A stretch of DNA of 64,000 bases from Isoetes taiwanensis (Eukaryota > Streptophyta > Lycopodiopsida > Isoetales > Isoetaceae). Under the pieces are notes generated by a model that saw nothing but the letters and a program-made list of their open reading frames with translations, ran no database searches and was not told the origin of the DNA. The translations under genes were made by a program, and so were the position numbers. The stretch lies in NCBI GenBank assembly GCA_021234155.1, contig JAJEKV010000003.1:21560386-21624385 (forward strand). Reading direction: 5' to 3'. Below are positions 1-11,660 of the stretch, in pieces; positions within the stretch are counted from its first letter, which is position 1, and each line of letters begins with the position of its first letter.

Positions 1-2980
1 GATCATGTTTTGAGCCTAGATCCTGTCGAAGGCAATAATTTGGAGTCCGTGGTTGAACTGAAATGTGCATTTACTCCGGCTCTTCAGTATGCTTTGGCGG
101 AATGATCGAGGATCTGCTTTCATTGTAGCTAATGCGCCTCCTAATGGATAATCGAGGAATTTATCAAGCAATGCTTCTACCATTGTGACATGTAGCGTGT
201 TGGATCCAGTGTCGATGTCGCCGAACATTGTCAACTCTTCTGTTATGTTATGTCGTCGTTCCTGCACGTGTCGCAGAGACTGTCCGGCACTACCTTGTTG
301 CAAGCATTGCACGTCTTGACAACCTTGTTTTCGCCAGTTATATTCAATCTTAATGTGCCTGAGATCTGTACATGCAAGGATGTTTGATTAGTGGATGTTT
401 TTCCAGTATTAAATGTGTACCTTTGGACATTTGTAACGCACCCGAAACTAGCCTGAAGATTATGCAGTATATTTTTTTAGCTCACATGAAACTAAAAGCT
501 CCATATATAGAAAGCGAATAGGAGTATGCATGTCAACATATGCCTGATTATAGAGGTTGGATAATTTACTGAATGCCACTGAATGAACCAAACACCAAAT
601 GGTAAGAGGGAAAACCTGTTCTTTTCATAATATTTTTTAGGGGCTAAAGATGCCTTGTTCAAGGCTTCAAGAGAGAGCGGCATTATTTGTGACCATGGAA
701 GCAAAGCAGCAATAGCTTCTGCCAAACACGTTGCTAATGGTGATGGTGAATTTTCAGGCCCAGCTCCACAACCAGTAAATTTGAGGGAGAGCTTTCCCAA
801 TGCCATAGGCTCGACCCTTGTATGCACATGCAAACATGCGCAGCAGGAGATAAACGATCACTGTAACTATAGGATCAACTTCATTACATGTACAATAAAA
901 ACCAAAGGTTGTTTCAATGGAAGGAATAATCGTAGCCTTGACAATAAATGCAAAAGTAAATAATTTGCTGCAAGACTATCCCCAGCAAGAACACCTACAA
1001 AGTGGTCCAATAAAGCCTGCCTTGTTTGCCTTATCCTGAAAGGCTCGCTCTAACCCAATTCTAGACCATAACTATTCAAATCAACTAAGCTTCTAACTAC
1101 ATAAGTATATCTCTTCTTGCATTGCCTCTGATAAGGATACCATTCCCTTTTCATTCTGCACCTGTCCAATCCATGTGGCTTCAAAGTGCTTCACACATTA
1201 TCCGCCATGTCTGTCCTCCCGATTTAAACAGGCCTCAAGTCTGGCAAAAAAAGAAAAGGCATAAAGCCTAGCTTCAAAGGCTTGAGATACATTCGTATCA
1301 TTCATAACACTCTGGAGCTTCTTGAGTTCAATTTAATTTTCTATAGATGCTAGCGCCCAAAATAGAAGCTAAGGCTTCATATTCCACCAATCGAAACTCG
1401 CCTCCGATCTGCAAATTTAAACGGAAGCAAATGTTAATTTACTCTGCAAAATTTGGCTAGAGACAAATCTCCTCTGAAAGGTGCCTCAAATGACCTATTT
1501 TCTCAGTCTTTGGCTTCATGACAACCTCCCACAAAAGATCCCAAATTTTTTTTGAAATATATTCAAGAAGCTCAATGTTTTGAGATTGAAAACAGAAAAC
1601 TACACACTCTGAAATGACCTCCACAACTAGAACCTGCCAAACTAAAGTTTTAGTATTCCACTGCCATTGTGGAAAACAAAACACAAAAGCATCAATAGCT
1701 TCTATGTAACTACAGTGAAGCTGCTCCCACTAATGAATAGTTTCATTAAGTAACTTCCAATGACATCTCAGAACTAATCTTTACCAGTGCCAACTTGTTA
1801 AGAAATTTTCAAATTTATGTTTGTAAGATTTCACTTCCTGTTAATATTCAATCAAACCCTGCTCTGATATATAGAAGGAAAACACGAAACAAGAGAAGTA
1901 TCTAGGTGTCAAACACTAACATAAAACCATTAAATAATGAGAATGTAGGCCAATATATAATGAGGCACTATGTCAGCACATGCCATGTCATAGTAAAGTC
2001 TTACTTTAACAACTCATTAATCATATAGCTAAACTTGGGCAATCTGAGTTTCATAATCCATCTGTCGACTATTCACGTGTGATACAATGCTGCAAATGAA
2101 GTATTCCTGGCTCATGGATAGAACAGATTCGTATGCATGTGTGTTATGCTTAGAATAACAGTTACTGCTTTTTTGATGCCCTCATGTAGCTGCCTTCCAA
2201 CGCAACAGTTTGAATGCTGCATAAACTGACTCATCATGCCAACTGCAAATGCTACTTTGGCCTCGCCACTGTCAAGTATATTGATCCTCCTACTAGATTT
2301 CAGCGTCCAGCCAGGCAGCAAGAGCTACAATACACAAAGCAAGAAACAAGACATATAGAACTAGGAGCAAGCAAAGAATGGCTAAACTCATTTTGAGGAA
2401 AGCAGAATTGGAATGTAGATCTTTAATAGACTCCTGATATCTATATACAAGAGTTTCCTTCTAGTTTAAATTCCATGGTACCAATGGGTGGCATGGATTC
2501 CAGGGCAGAATTCAAACTAGAAGGGAATTGCATGAAAAGTAAAATTTTATTAGATGCAATTCAAGTGAAAATGTTGGATAGAACCTTCAAAATGTCGAGT
2601 AAAATAGTAGAACATGGAGTAAAATTTTCTGTATGTGGAGTAAAGAGAGGAGAACATCAAATAACACAATTAAATTGTTATTGACATTTGTTAGAAAAAC
2701 AAGCATTCATGAAAAGAAGTGTTGCCATGTGGCACAGCGTGGTTGGCCAAGGGGCCTAACCAAACTTTACATAACTTCCAAAAGCTCTTGATTGTGTACC
2801 TAGTTACAATAGCTTGCATGTACTATACGGTGGGCCCTAGTATTGCTAGTAATGTTCATGGAGGTATTATTGTACCACAACAAGAATGGCTCTTCAGACC
2901 TTCCAATTGTACCATTGTCGTCTTATTTTATGCAACTCCTGTCTACATTCATAGCCGGAAAATATCCATCTTCCTAATAT
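1..2980. other. Unassigned sequence, no recognisable gene
   Basis: AT-rich sequence with no protein domain I can name. The only coding-looking piece is a 98-codon minus-strand frame at 16-312 with ordinary, non-repetitive amino-acid composition (it contains the run DKFLDYPLGGALATMKADPRS). It could be an exon of an unknown gene running in from the left, but no family is recognised. The other frames look like chance ORFs. Confidence 0.4.
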
Positions 2981-3152
2981 GATGTGAAAATAAATCTATC
3001 TATCTATATATCTATCTCCTTCCTACCTATTTAATTGCGCATTTTAATCAGAAGACAAAAGGGACAATGATGTGAAAAACTATCTATCTATTTATCTATC
3101 TTTCTCTCTCCTACTTAAGTGCGCATTTTAATGAGCAGACAAGAGGGGCAAA
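2981..3152. repeat. Tandem duplication of about 88 bp containing a (CTAT)n tract
   Basis: Two imperfect copies (2981-3068 and 3069-3152). Each starts GATGTGAAAA, passes through a CTATCTAT tetranucleotide tract, and ends with GCGCATTTTAAT followed by an AGACAA-rich stretch. The copies differ mainly in the tetranucleotide part, as expected from slippage after a segmental duplication. Confidence 0.8.
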
Positions 3153-4150
3153 AGAAGCAAGAGAAAGAACGTGGATCCCAGCTATGAATGCCTGATTCAT
3201 GGAGCATGCAACTATACATCCACCAAACAAGAAGCAAGTATTTGCCCCACTATTTCAGATCTAACGCTCAAAATATTGGCTTTTTTTTCCGGTTCCATAA
3301 CTTCTGCAGCAGTGATAAAAAATAACAGATCTGGTTATACATACAAAGGGCACCATTTCTGTAGTGTAAGTAGCATAGACTACATTGCATTTGTCTTGCA
3401 TAATAATACTATATGCATAATTCCTCTTCAGGCTTCTGGTTTCTCTCAATGCCCTGGCATATCTCTACTCTGCTATCCAAACAATGTTTACAAAGCATCA
3501 GTCTCTTGCGAGCAGAACATGTTGGCTTCAAAATCCTGTTGTGCAGTATGTGAGTTTTATTGCAGATCAGGTTAGATTTTCTTTTGAAAATGCTTTACGT
3601 TGCAGCATAATATAATTGTAAAGAAGCAAAAGATAAGATAAATTTTTACGTCCACGGGAACCCAACGGGTTATGGGTAATAAATGCGTCATAAGCGGAAT
3701 GAGTGGACGAAAATTTTGCAGCAAAATTAGTTTCTGCCCAATTCACTTTACAAAAGGATGAGATTTAATCTTCTTTGGACATCTTGTACTCAATGTTGAC
3801 GATTCTTCTCAGGGTGGTATTATCAATTTGCTTCCTTTCAAAGCCCACTTGTTACCATAAGACATAGGATCCTGTCAAAAACCGTTTTGAAACTTTGGCT
3901 TGTATTAGAAGTACCTCAACGATTTGAAACATAGCCAACACATTATAAGATTTGGATAAGGAAACCTGAATTACAACATCAAAAGCCTTGATGAGAATTT
4001 TATATCTTCTCCAGCACTTCCATAGTAGTCACTATATCCAGTAATAATCTTATAGATTGTTATTATAGTTGCCAGTGTTCAGGAAAATTGTAGTATATGT
4101 GGGTTTTCTCCCTCCTTTTTCAACTTCTTTGTTTTTCATCATGTTTTATA
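3153..4150. other. Unassigned spacer downstream of the expansin relic
   Basis: No recognisable gene. A 134-codon plus-strand frame at 3171-3575 has no recognisable domain and an unremarkable composition. This interval lies 3' of the expansin relic, which is on the minus strand, and may hold its old 3' UTR and flank. Confidence 0.35.
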
Positions 4151-4884
4151 TCATAACTGATTGTTACCACTAAAGGTTTGTCCAAACTGCCAATTAGCAG
4201 GGGCCACGTCGCGGGAAGTAACAGTCTTACCATCTATACATAACAGGAACAATTCCTCCTTTATACTTGGCTATGAGCTCGAATGCGGGCTGAGCCATGT
4301 CGAAGTGCTTCAATGGAGGATTCCACCATCCACCATTGTTGTTCGGCAGATCATAATTTGGAGGACAGTAATTGGTTGCTGTCACAACAATGGATGGACT
4401 TCCTGGTAGACACCATTCAGGGTCTACATTACATCTTACTTGGTAACATGCTCCACATGTCAAGCCTTTGTTGAATAATGCAGTGCTTAATGCAGCTGTC
4501 TTTACTCCATATCCCTGGCTGTAAAGATTGCCATAGCCACATGCACCGCCTGAACCAACAGATCATAATCATCATGATCATTATCATATGCAGTAAATAA
4601 AATGACATAACTGAGTGTTACAACAGAAAACGAACATACAGATTGTAAAGTTATCAATTGCAACTTGCAACATAGCAGCTGATATTATATTAAAGACAAG
4701 TAAAATTTACTTGTTGCATAAATGGAAATGAACCCTTACCCATGGTGCCTGCTGCATCACTGCCTCCATAGAATGTAGCATGGGCTGTGCTCCATTCTTG
4801 CCCTTGCATAAACCCTAAGCAGCATATTGCACCAACATTAGCCAACATCATCCACACAAGCCCTTGAATCTTATATGTTACCAT
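4151..4884 (-). pseudogene. Alpha-expansin with an internal deletion removing most of domain 2
   Basis: Alpha-expansins are secreted proteins that loosen cell walls at acidic pH. Exon 1 (4884-4740) encodes a signal peptide and the start of domain 1, with TFYGG. A GT donor follows, and exon 2 (4549-4227) resumes after a CAG acceptor as [15 protein letters not shown], so the joined reading gives the family motif [11 protein letters not shown]. Domain 1 continues through HFDMAQPAF and GGIVPV. After MYR the frame runs W-stop, while one base out of frame the very next codons read [19 protein letters not shown] and end at a TGA at 4151-4153, which is the normal expansin C-terminus. About 75-80 residues of the C-terminal carbohydrate-binding domain are therefore missing and the join is frameshifted. 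The conserved GGWCNPP reads GGWWNPP, losing a cysteine. If spliced, it would give a 155-residue domain-1-only protein. Confidence 0.9.
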
Positions 4885-4995
4885 TTTGAATCTGCTAAAA
4901 AACAGAGACCTAAAACTACAGAGCTTAACACTTGAGTTCTCTAAATATTAAGCAATGCAGAGAACTCAGGTGGGATGTTAAAAATGAGATCTTGG

Positions 4996-5004
4996 CTTAT
5001 ATAA
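4996..5004 (-). promoter_or_regulatory. Probable TATA box of the expansin relic
   Basis: Reads TTATATAAG on the minus strand, about 112 bp upstream of the expansin ATG at 4884. The spacing suits a plant core promoter with a short 5' UTR. This suggests the copy arose as a genomic duplication with its promoter, not as a processed retrocopy, in line with its retained intron. Confidence 0.5.
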
Positions 5005-5778
5005 CATTCAGAGAGCGTTCAGGATAAGCTAATTACCTGGATTTCACCGAGACTTTTAACTTTTACTTGCCTTTCAGTTAGGGCAGTTGATGCAGGAAGG
5101 AAAAAAACGAATCCATAAAGCTTTCCACATGCAGATATGGCCCAGCAAGCATGGTAAAGAGCATCAATTCCTAACTTTGCCTTTTCTTTTGAATATTTAT
5201 GTGGACAAACTCAAAATCGAATCCTCATCTTCCGTTTTGCCGTGATGATCAGCCACTTTGTTAAGTGGAGAAGTGGGGCACCTGCTTCCCACTCTGCATG
5301 AAGCTCTTTACGTTTGCATATTCTTCAACGATTAAGCCATGGAAATAGGGAGCCTAAGCACATTCCCAATCCCAAACCTATGAGGGGCGCTGGAAGAGAT
5401 GTTCCGGCGATTTACAAGCGGTAAGCGTGAAATGTTTTTGGAGCTACAGACCAGTTAACCGGTTTCCACTGGGGTTGCCCAGCAATTGAAATGACCGCGA
5501 GTTTACAGCCAGCAATCGGTTTTGAGCATTCATTGGCACATTCGAGGTATATATTGGTATATACTTAGAATATCCCATAAACCCACATAAACAAGGGTTT
5601 GCTCCCCTAGGGGCAACCCAAAAAAAGGGGCCTGGTGAAAAATGCAAGACTTATGGTTGTATCAATGCACGCGAAGTTCGTGATGGTAAAAGTATTAGAT
5701 AATGTAACCCAAGAGGGCAGATGCACGTATCCAATTTTTAGAACTAACTTCTTTTATCAACCAGAGAACTAGCCTTAG
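5005..5778. other. Spacer with one GC-rich inverted repeat
   Basis: No gene recognised. At 5595-5619 an imperfect hairpin (GGGTTTGCTCCCC against GGGGCAACCC) is followed by an A-run and GGGG. A related arrangement recurs at 41458-41478. Confidence 0.4.
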
Positions 5779-6015
5779 ACCATCCACAGACGGCAGTTAC
5801 CACTTTGCCTATCCTATTCAACCACCTTCAATAGTTGCCAAGGATTAACATTGGACCGTGTCGTTATCAACCTGTGTACTGATGTATTTGCACATGGTCA
5901 GTTATACACTGCACTCACTCGCATGCAGACAAGGCAAGATGCGCTCATCCTCCTATCATTAGAGAACACTACGAAGCACACTAAAAATGTCGTATGCAAA
6001 GAATTGTTATATTGA
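5779..6015 (+). pseudogene. Helitron helicase C-terminal remnant (PIF1-like)
   Basis: Helitrons encode a Rep/helicase protein for rolling-circle transposition. This frame keeps the end of the PIF1-type helicase: a TTFNSCQGLTLDRVVINL stretch (usually TFNKxQGxTLxxV), then VFAHGQLYTALTR (helicase motif VI region), and the typical terminal NVVxKELLY before a TGA at 6013-6015. The rest of the protein upstream is not visible in any frame, so this is a 5'-truncated remnant. The changes at F-N-S-C-Q-G also speak against activity. Confidence 0.8.
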
Positions 6016-6420
6016 TAAGGTATCTTTTTCTCAATATTTTTTCTATACAAGTCGAGCAAGACAATGATAAAGAATTGGATTTTAGATAAAGTCCGTCGCC
6101 ACCTTCTTTTATAGGCATTGCAAGCATATTTCCTTATACAGGTTCCGTGCAAAATAATAAAACAATTGGATTTCAAATAAGGTGCACTTCCTATGCTCAC
6201 TAGAGAACCATATGAAATGCACTAAAAATTTTGCATACAAAGAACTATTATGTTGATAAGATATTTTTTTCTTTAATCTTTTTTCTATATAGGTTAAACA
6301 AGAAAATTATAAACATCTGAAATTTAAATTTGCATGTTTTTTTCAATCTTCATCTATATAGGTTATGTGACAAAATAATAAAACAATTGGGCTTCAAATA
6401 AGATACACCTTCTCCACCTT
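5941..6420. repeat. Tandem duplication of about 240 bp over the Helitron helicase end
   Basis: Units 5941-6181 and about 6182-6420 share the order: AGAGAAC, a CACTAAAAAT stretch, a GCATACAAAGAA-like stretch, TTGATAAG, a T-rich run, and an AATAATAAAACAATTGG-like segment. The first unit includes the last helicase codons. The second copy is non-coding and more diverged. Confidence 0.65.
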
Positions 6421-6506
6421 TTACAGGTGCCATCATTTGCTCATATGATACATGATTTGCTGTTTAATTATCATGAGATTTCCCTCATTCATGTCTAAAT
6501 CTATCC

Positions 6507-6890
6507 ATCGCAGTGATGGCCTAGTGGTAAATCCATTGGTTATGGATGGCTCCCAACCAGGATCAAAACCCACTGACTACCATTGGGTGGTTAAAAAAGA
6601 AAAATAAAAAATTGTTGGGGGAGGTGGGAGGGACAAAAGATGAAAAGAAATCCATTGGATTGGCAACCTATTGGATAGACTATTGGTTATGGGCAACTCC
6701 CACCCAGGCTCAAACCCCATTGACTACCATCGGATGGTGGAAAGAAACAAAAAGAAAACATGCTTTATCAAAGTGAAAAATAAATAAAATCCATTCATCG
6801 CGGTGATGGCCTAGTGGTAACTCCATTAGATATGGGTAGCCTCCAGCCAAGACCAAAACCCACTAACTAACATCGGGTGGCAGTAAATAT
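6507..6890 (+). repeat. Three tRNA-derived SINE-like copies
   Basis: Copies at about 6507-6605, 6655-6745 and 6791-6890. Each has a box-A-like GGCCTAGTGGTAA (weaker in the second), then TGGTTATGG, a box-B-like segment (GGATCAAAACCC, GGCTCAAACCCC or GACCAAAACCC), and the shared tail ACTACCATCGGGTGG before an A-rich run. A fourth copy is at 9105-9205. The order of internal promoter boxes and the A-rich ends are typical of tRNA-derived SINEs. I cannot name the family. Confidence 0.65.
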
Positions 6891-6899
6891 ATAAATACA

Positions 6900-7650
6900 A
6901 GAAATTTACTACGTCCTTCGTCGTATTGTTCCAGTTTTAGCATGTTCCTAAGGTGCAAGTTCCTATCGTGCCCTACATTCTAAAAGAATCTCTTGAGAAT
7001 ATTCTAAATTTATAGATTCTCTAAGATCGTGAAGATTCCTCTAAATTTTATAAGATTCCATTAGATTCCCTTAGATTTTATAAGGTTCCTTGCATTCTAT
7101 GAAGATTCTGTCTAGATTCCATTAGATTTCCCTAGATTCTCCAAGATTCTATGAAGATACCCTTAGATTCGCTTAGATCCCTTTAGATTTTATGAGATTG
7201 CGCTAGGTTCCCTTACATACGCTAAGATTTTCTTAGATTCCATTAGATATTATGAAGATTCCATTAGATTCCCCTAGATTTTAAGAGATTCCCTTAGACT
7301 TGTAAATATTTTTCTAGATTCTCTTACAATTTATGAGATTTCCTTAGATTCCTGTAAATTCTCCTGGATTCCTTTATATTCTAGAACTTTCTAGAACTTT
7401 CTGGAACATTCTGAAACTTCCAAACCATCCTAGAACTTTCTGGAAGTATTTCCCTTCCCTTACATTCCCAAAGATTTCCTTACATTCTAGAACTTATTAG
7501 AATAATTTGGGACTTTCTGAAAGAATTCTCTTAGATTCCCCCGAGATTCTCGTATATTCCAAAACTTTTTAGAATTCTGGAACTTTCTAGAAGATTTTAG
7601 AACTTTCTAGAGCCTCTAGAACATTTTCTTGAACTATCTAGAATGTTATA
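6900..7650. repeat. Degenerate short-unit array based on TTAGATTCC
   Basis: About 650 bp built from drifting copies of a 10-13 bp unit around CTTAGATTCC, turning at about 7380 into a TTCTAGAACTTTC-type unit. The array is introduced at 6905-6965 by a segment (AAGAAATTTACTACGTCC, then a GTTTTAGCATGTTC block) that recurs at 36360-36440 and 36645-36700, also next to the same kind of array. It therefore looks like part of one larger repeated element. Confidence 0.7.
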
Positions 7651-7713
7651 TTTTGTTTTATCTTAATTAAAGCATTACCCTTAAGTATATTTGAAACATA
7701 TATCAACAAATGA

Positions 7714-7815
7714 ATTAATGCTTGGTTTAGTGGTTAGAATGAGGGGTTGGAGGGTTAATAACTAGGGTTCAAATCCTCCACATAACATAAAAATTTTAAA
7801 AGCCTCTCCTTACAT
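7714..7815 (+). repeat. tRNA-derived SINE-like copy, second family
   Basis: Contains TTTAGTGGTTAGAAT (box A-like) and GGGTTCAAATCC (a good tRNA T-loop/box B), followed by CATAACATAAAAATTTTAAAAGCC. The same unit recurs at 36865-36965 and 37715-37810, in each case joined to the CCGTAGGAT repeats that follow. Confidence 0.6.
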
Positions 7816-7829
7816 TCAATATGAGCTAA

Positions 7830-8190
7830 GATCTCACCATATGAAAGCAACATGAGCCGTAGGATCTATTACATATAATTCTCAAAGCCATGTGGACCGT
7901 ATGATATGTGCCAAGCCACGTGAGCTGTATGATCCTGGATCGACAATCAGGATCAAGAACAACCTGGACCGTAGGATCTATTACATATAATTCCCAAAGC
8001 CACGTGCATCGTAGGATATGTCTCAAAGCAACGTAAGCCGTAGGATCGCGGATTGACGATCATGATCAAATCAACCTGGACCATAGGATCGTCTATATAG
8101 AAACTCCCAAGCCATCTGGGCCGTAGGACATGTCCCAAAGCCACGTGAACCGTAGGATCTCAGATCAACGGTCGGATAAGCGCGACAAAC
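7830..8190. repeat. CCGTAGGAT / CCACGTG subrepeat cluster
   Basis: A run of diverged units in which a GCCACGTG (G-box core) is followed by a purine-rich dinucleotide and CCGTAGGAT(C/T), ending in CGGTCGGATAAGCGCG. The same cluster, better preserved, is at 36980-38185. Confidence 0.75.
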
Positions 8191-9100
8191 ATAAGAACAT
8201 ATATGTGTTAGATAGATATACTAGCTGCCTCAGATATAACAGGCAAAGATGAATGCTATTCTGCAGCTCAAAATGAATCAGAGACAAACTAGACTCGATT
8301 TTTGCTGTGAGGATCTGCAAAATTTTGCGGAACCATTTTGGATTAGATACTATTTCAACATCGAAATTCAAAGACCAAAACAAAAGAAAGATCTCCATCA
8401 TGAGCTCTTCAAACCAAAATGGCAAATTTAAAAACTCCAAACAAAAATATAATAAGAAACGTGCTGCAGGATTGCAAATTTTTTTTTGAGGTGCCCGCTA
8501 TATAAGAAATGGGTTTCTGGATTATTCACAACGATTATGTATTGCCGGTTGAGGAGCTTAACAGAAACTCCAAGTCGTCAAGTATAACTCAGATTCGATT
8601 TTGAGGAGTCATAGGATACGTAGCGCCATTTCCACACCTGCACGGAGGGCACGAAGTTAGGGCATCTATCCATAGCATGTTCAAAATTATGTATCTGTGG
8701 CATATTACCTGCGCTTGAATCCTGTCCTCTAGGCTCGGCAAAAAAACCACGATAATAGATAACCAAGACCTAGCCATTTTTGTTTGAAAGCACGACCTAA
8801 CCGCTTGGAATCAACGGCGAGGTGATCCGTGCGATCATTCTTTTGGCCCACGGCGAGAGAGCCAGAGCCAGAATCGCTGACCAACACTCAAACAAATCTT
8901 CATCACACGATCAGCCACGTCAGCAACATTTGACGATTACGATGGCCCCAATTATCAACGATATCCAGGACCATGTCCCTGCCAATCACATGCATCAACA
9001 CGTGGCACTTTCAAAGGCCCTGATTCCCCATGTTCGTCAAGTCAGGCAGCCCTCTATAAGAATATATGTAAGTTAGATATCCATTGGAGACAAAAGTGAA
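8191..9100. other. Unassigned spacer
   Basis: No recognisable coding domain or RNA gene. Short frames here overlap one another on both strands and lack coding character. Confidence 0.4.
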
Positions 9101-9104
9101 AATA

Positions 9105-9205
9105 AAACCCATTGCATTGGTAGCCTGATGGTTAGGTCATCGGTTATGAGCAACAACCCTCCAAGCTCAAAACCCACTGAATACCATCGGATGGCTAAAA
9201 TGGGA
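9105..9205 (+). repeat. Fourth copy of the first SINE-like family
   Basis: Starts CCCATTGCATTGGTAGCC, has TGATGGTTAGGTC in place of box A, a box-B-like AGCTCAAAACCC, and the family tail TACCATCGGATGG. It is more diverged than the three copies near 6.5-6.9 kb. Confidence 0.6.
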
Positions 9206-9261
9206 ATCTCATGGTCATCAAAAACAGCTTCCATGTATCACATGGACAACGGTACACAGGG

Positions 9262-9357
9262 CAATAGTGTGGGCTCAAATCCCACATGTTCTTAGATTAA
9301 TATATGATCCAATAGTGTGGGTTCAAATCCCACATGTTCTCATATTAATATATGATC
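9262..9357. repeat. 48-bp tandem duplication carrying a tRNA T-arm-like hairpin
   Basis: Two copies starting CAATAGTGTGGG (9262 and 9310). Each contains GTGGG-TTCAAAT-CCCAC (GGGCTCAAAT in the first copy), a perfect 5-bp T-stem with a 7-nt loop in the second copy, and ends ATTAATATATGATC. No acceptor stem, D arm or anticodon arm is present, so this is a SINE/tRNA relic and not a tRNA gene. Confidence 0.7.
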
Positions 9358-9589
9358 CAAGCCTATTAGCAACTGATGCGTATTTTGCATAAACATCTAA
9401 CAAAGAAGTATACACCATACTTTAGTTCGAAGAGCAAAAGTATGTGCATTGCACAGAATTTGACCAGTAAAAATATTTTTTTCGTTTACTTCATTCAAAC
9501 TGCTAGCATTTGTTTTTATCGCCGCTTTGGATCTTGCTTTAGTCATTTGCAGGTAACACGAATTGAAGCTTAATGCAGAGCTAACACGA

Positions 9590-9795
9590 CCCGAAACTTA
9601 TTGTTGAGTCTAACTTCACAGGATTGAAACTAAAAACATGTTCAACTTATTGCAGTGTCCAACTTCACAAGGTTGGAACTAAAGAAATGTTTGCGGCGGC
9701 CAATGAAACTTATTGTTGAGTCTAACTTCGCATGATTGAAACTGAAAACATGTTCGACTTATTGTAGAGTCCAACTTCATAGGGTTGGGTATATA
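9590..9795. repeat. Fourfold tandem repeat, unit about 57 bp
   Basis: Four imperfect units, each with ACTTATTG, an AGTCTAACTTC or GTCCAACTTC block, a GGTTGGAACT or GATTGAAACT block and, in the first three, an AAACATGTTC or AAATGTTTG segment. Alternate units are more alike, suggesting a dimer that was then duplicated. Confidence 0.65.
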
Positions 9796-9895
9796 ATGCA
9801 TAACTTTCTTTTGTGATTTGCAAAAACTATCATAATTACTTGCACATCTCCTCCTCTTCTTTTTCGCTCTCAATCCCCTTCAAACATCTAAACCC

Positions 9896-11660
9896 TTGCC
9901 TCATGCCTGCCCTGCTGCTATTTTTTTCTGCGATGGCTTCAACATGTCAAAGACCCCTATTGGCACCTCCATTTCTACAGAATATCCTCCATATAAACCC
10001 CCTACATGTTTTATCCAGCTGGACATCTCTAAGATTGTGCCTACTTCCATCCCCCTGCTCGATTTCTTTGGCAAACAAATTAGTCTTCAGCTTAGATGGA
10101 TTAGATTACCAACTTTTTGTCATGATTGCAATTCCAAATGCTTTTCTTCTATGGCTTGTCAATGTAAGCTATACAGATTGATGGGAGAACTTTGAAGTCA
10201 GCTAATATAGCCATCTATATAGATATAAGACAAGATTTATGTCCCATCTCTATTAAAGATCCGGCTAATCGATTGCTCTATTCTTCACAGAATAATATCA
10301 ATAATGATAACAATAATGATGATATAAGGCAAGCTCTTTTTCATGGGTTGAATTGGACTAGAATAAATGGCAGCAAGAAAAGAATTCAAAGGAAAGGAGA
10401 ACAGAGACAGAAACTTACACAAAAGTATACAACATGCTCTAGAAGTTCACAAGTTTCAAATACTTCTGCACAACCCTCAAGTGCAGTGAGAGTTCTAAAT
10501 AAAGGAGATTTTCTTCCTTTAAACACAGCCAAAATTGTAGTTGACTCTAAACCTGCAAATACCGCAGACAGCTCAAAGAAGATCAAGGAAAATATTAATC
10601 ATAACAGAAGGATGCCTAAAGATAAGGTCCCCATGACGTATGATCTTCATTAGACCCTGAATGGCATCCTTAAAGATTCTAAGGAAAAGGCAATATTAGG
10701 AAAAAATAGAACTGTTTCAAAAGCTTCTAAAGCTACTGGTTATAACAGGCAGTCTGGCATTAAAATTAATCCTCTCAGGATTACTACTCATGTAAAGCAG
10801 CTAAGAGAGAATGAAGGATCCTTCATTATGGAAAATAAAGGAAAGCAGGTGGATACTCCCATATCCTCAAGTATCCAAAATTTAAACATGCAAGAAGCAA
10901 TCACGGATAATGAAATAAATAAAAACATTGCTTCAAACAATGTCAACTCTAGAACGAAGGTTATATGTAATAATAAGTTTTGAGTTTTGGCTGACATAAA
11001 TGAGGAGTTTTGTGCGGAATCTTGAAGAGCCATTACCCCCCCCCCCTCCAGGATTTATCATATGTTCATAAAAGGGAAAAATTAGTAGATGAGAATACAT
11101 GCAACATAGTAACAAGAACTACTTCAAATTTGGCACAAGAGTTTGCAGATGCTGATATAGTTCTTCTTCATTTGACATAAACAATTCGGCAGTGGATGAT
11201 GCAGACAATATTCTTACCAGGCAAGATCTAAACCACTGTATTTCTCTTAAAGAAATTAATGGTATTAATTTACTTTAATGATATGGATGATATAATCCAA
11301 AATAACTACTGCCAGTCTAAATTTTGGGCCTGCTCACCTTCTAGATATTGATAGCTTTAATAAAGAAAATGATTGCTCTCCAATCAATAATACGTTGGAA
11401 GATGATCAATTCCTATTCTTTTCTAACATAGCTTCTTCTAAGTCTAAGCAAAAAAAACAAAAAAAAAAAGGATTAAATTGAGGAGGCCTTCGATATTGTT
11501 TGACACTCCTGCTCTCAGATTAGAGATTATCATGCTGACATTATATTGTTGCAAGAATTTAAAGAACCAATATGTCTCCAAATCCTGCAATGGATCTCTA
11601 GGAGTCATGTAGAATTTGCTTTCTAACCCGAATATTTGAAAGAAATAGCAAAAATAGAAT
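9896..11660 (+). pseudogene. L1-type LINE, 5' half: ORF1 gag-like region and start of endonuclease
   Basis: The plus-strand frame at 9896-10195 resembles the plant L1 ORF1 product: a DUF4283-like stretch ending in ISLQLRWIRLPTFCHDC, where the zinc knuckle normally begins. The histidine and final cysteine spacing is degraded. A 153-codon low-complexity frame follows (10192-10653), with a stop and continued reading to about 11035. At 11513-11569 the frame reads SQIRDYHADIILLQEFKEP, matching the second motif of APE-type LINE endonucleases (normally ADIxxLQETK). RT is not seen downstream before 12.5 kb, so the element is 3'-truncated and full of stops. Confidence 0.7.

Noticed and set aside
9262-9357. 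tRNA gene
   Set aside because: Only a T-arm-like hairpin is present; no acceptor stem, D arm or anticodon arm.
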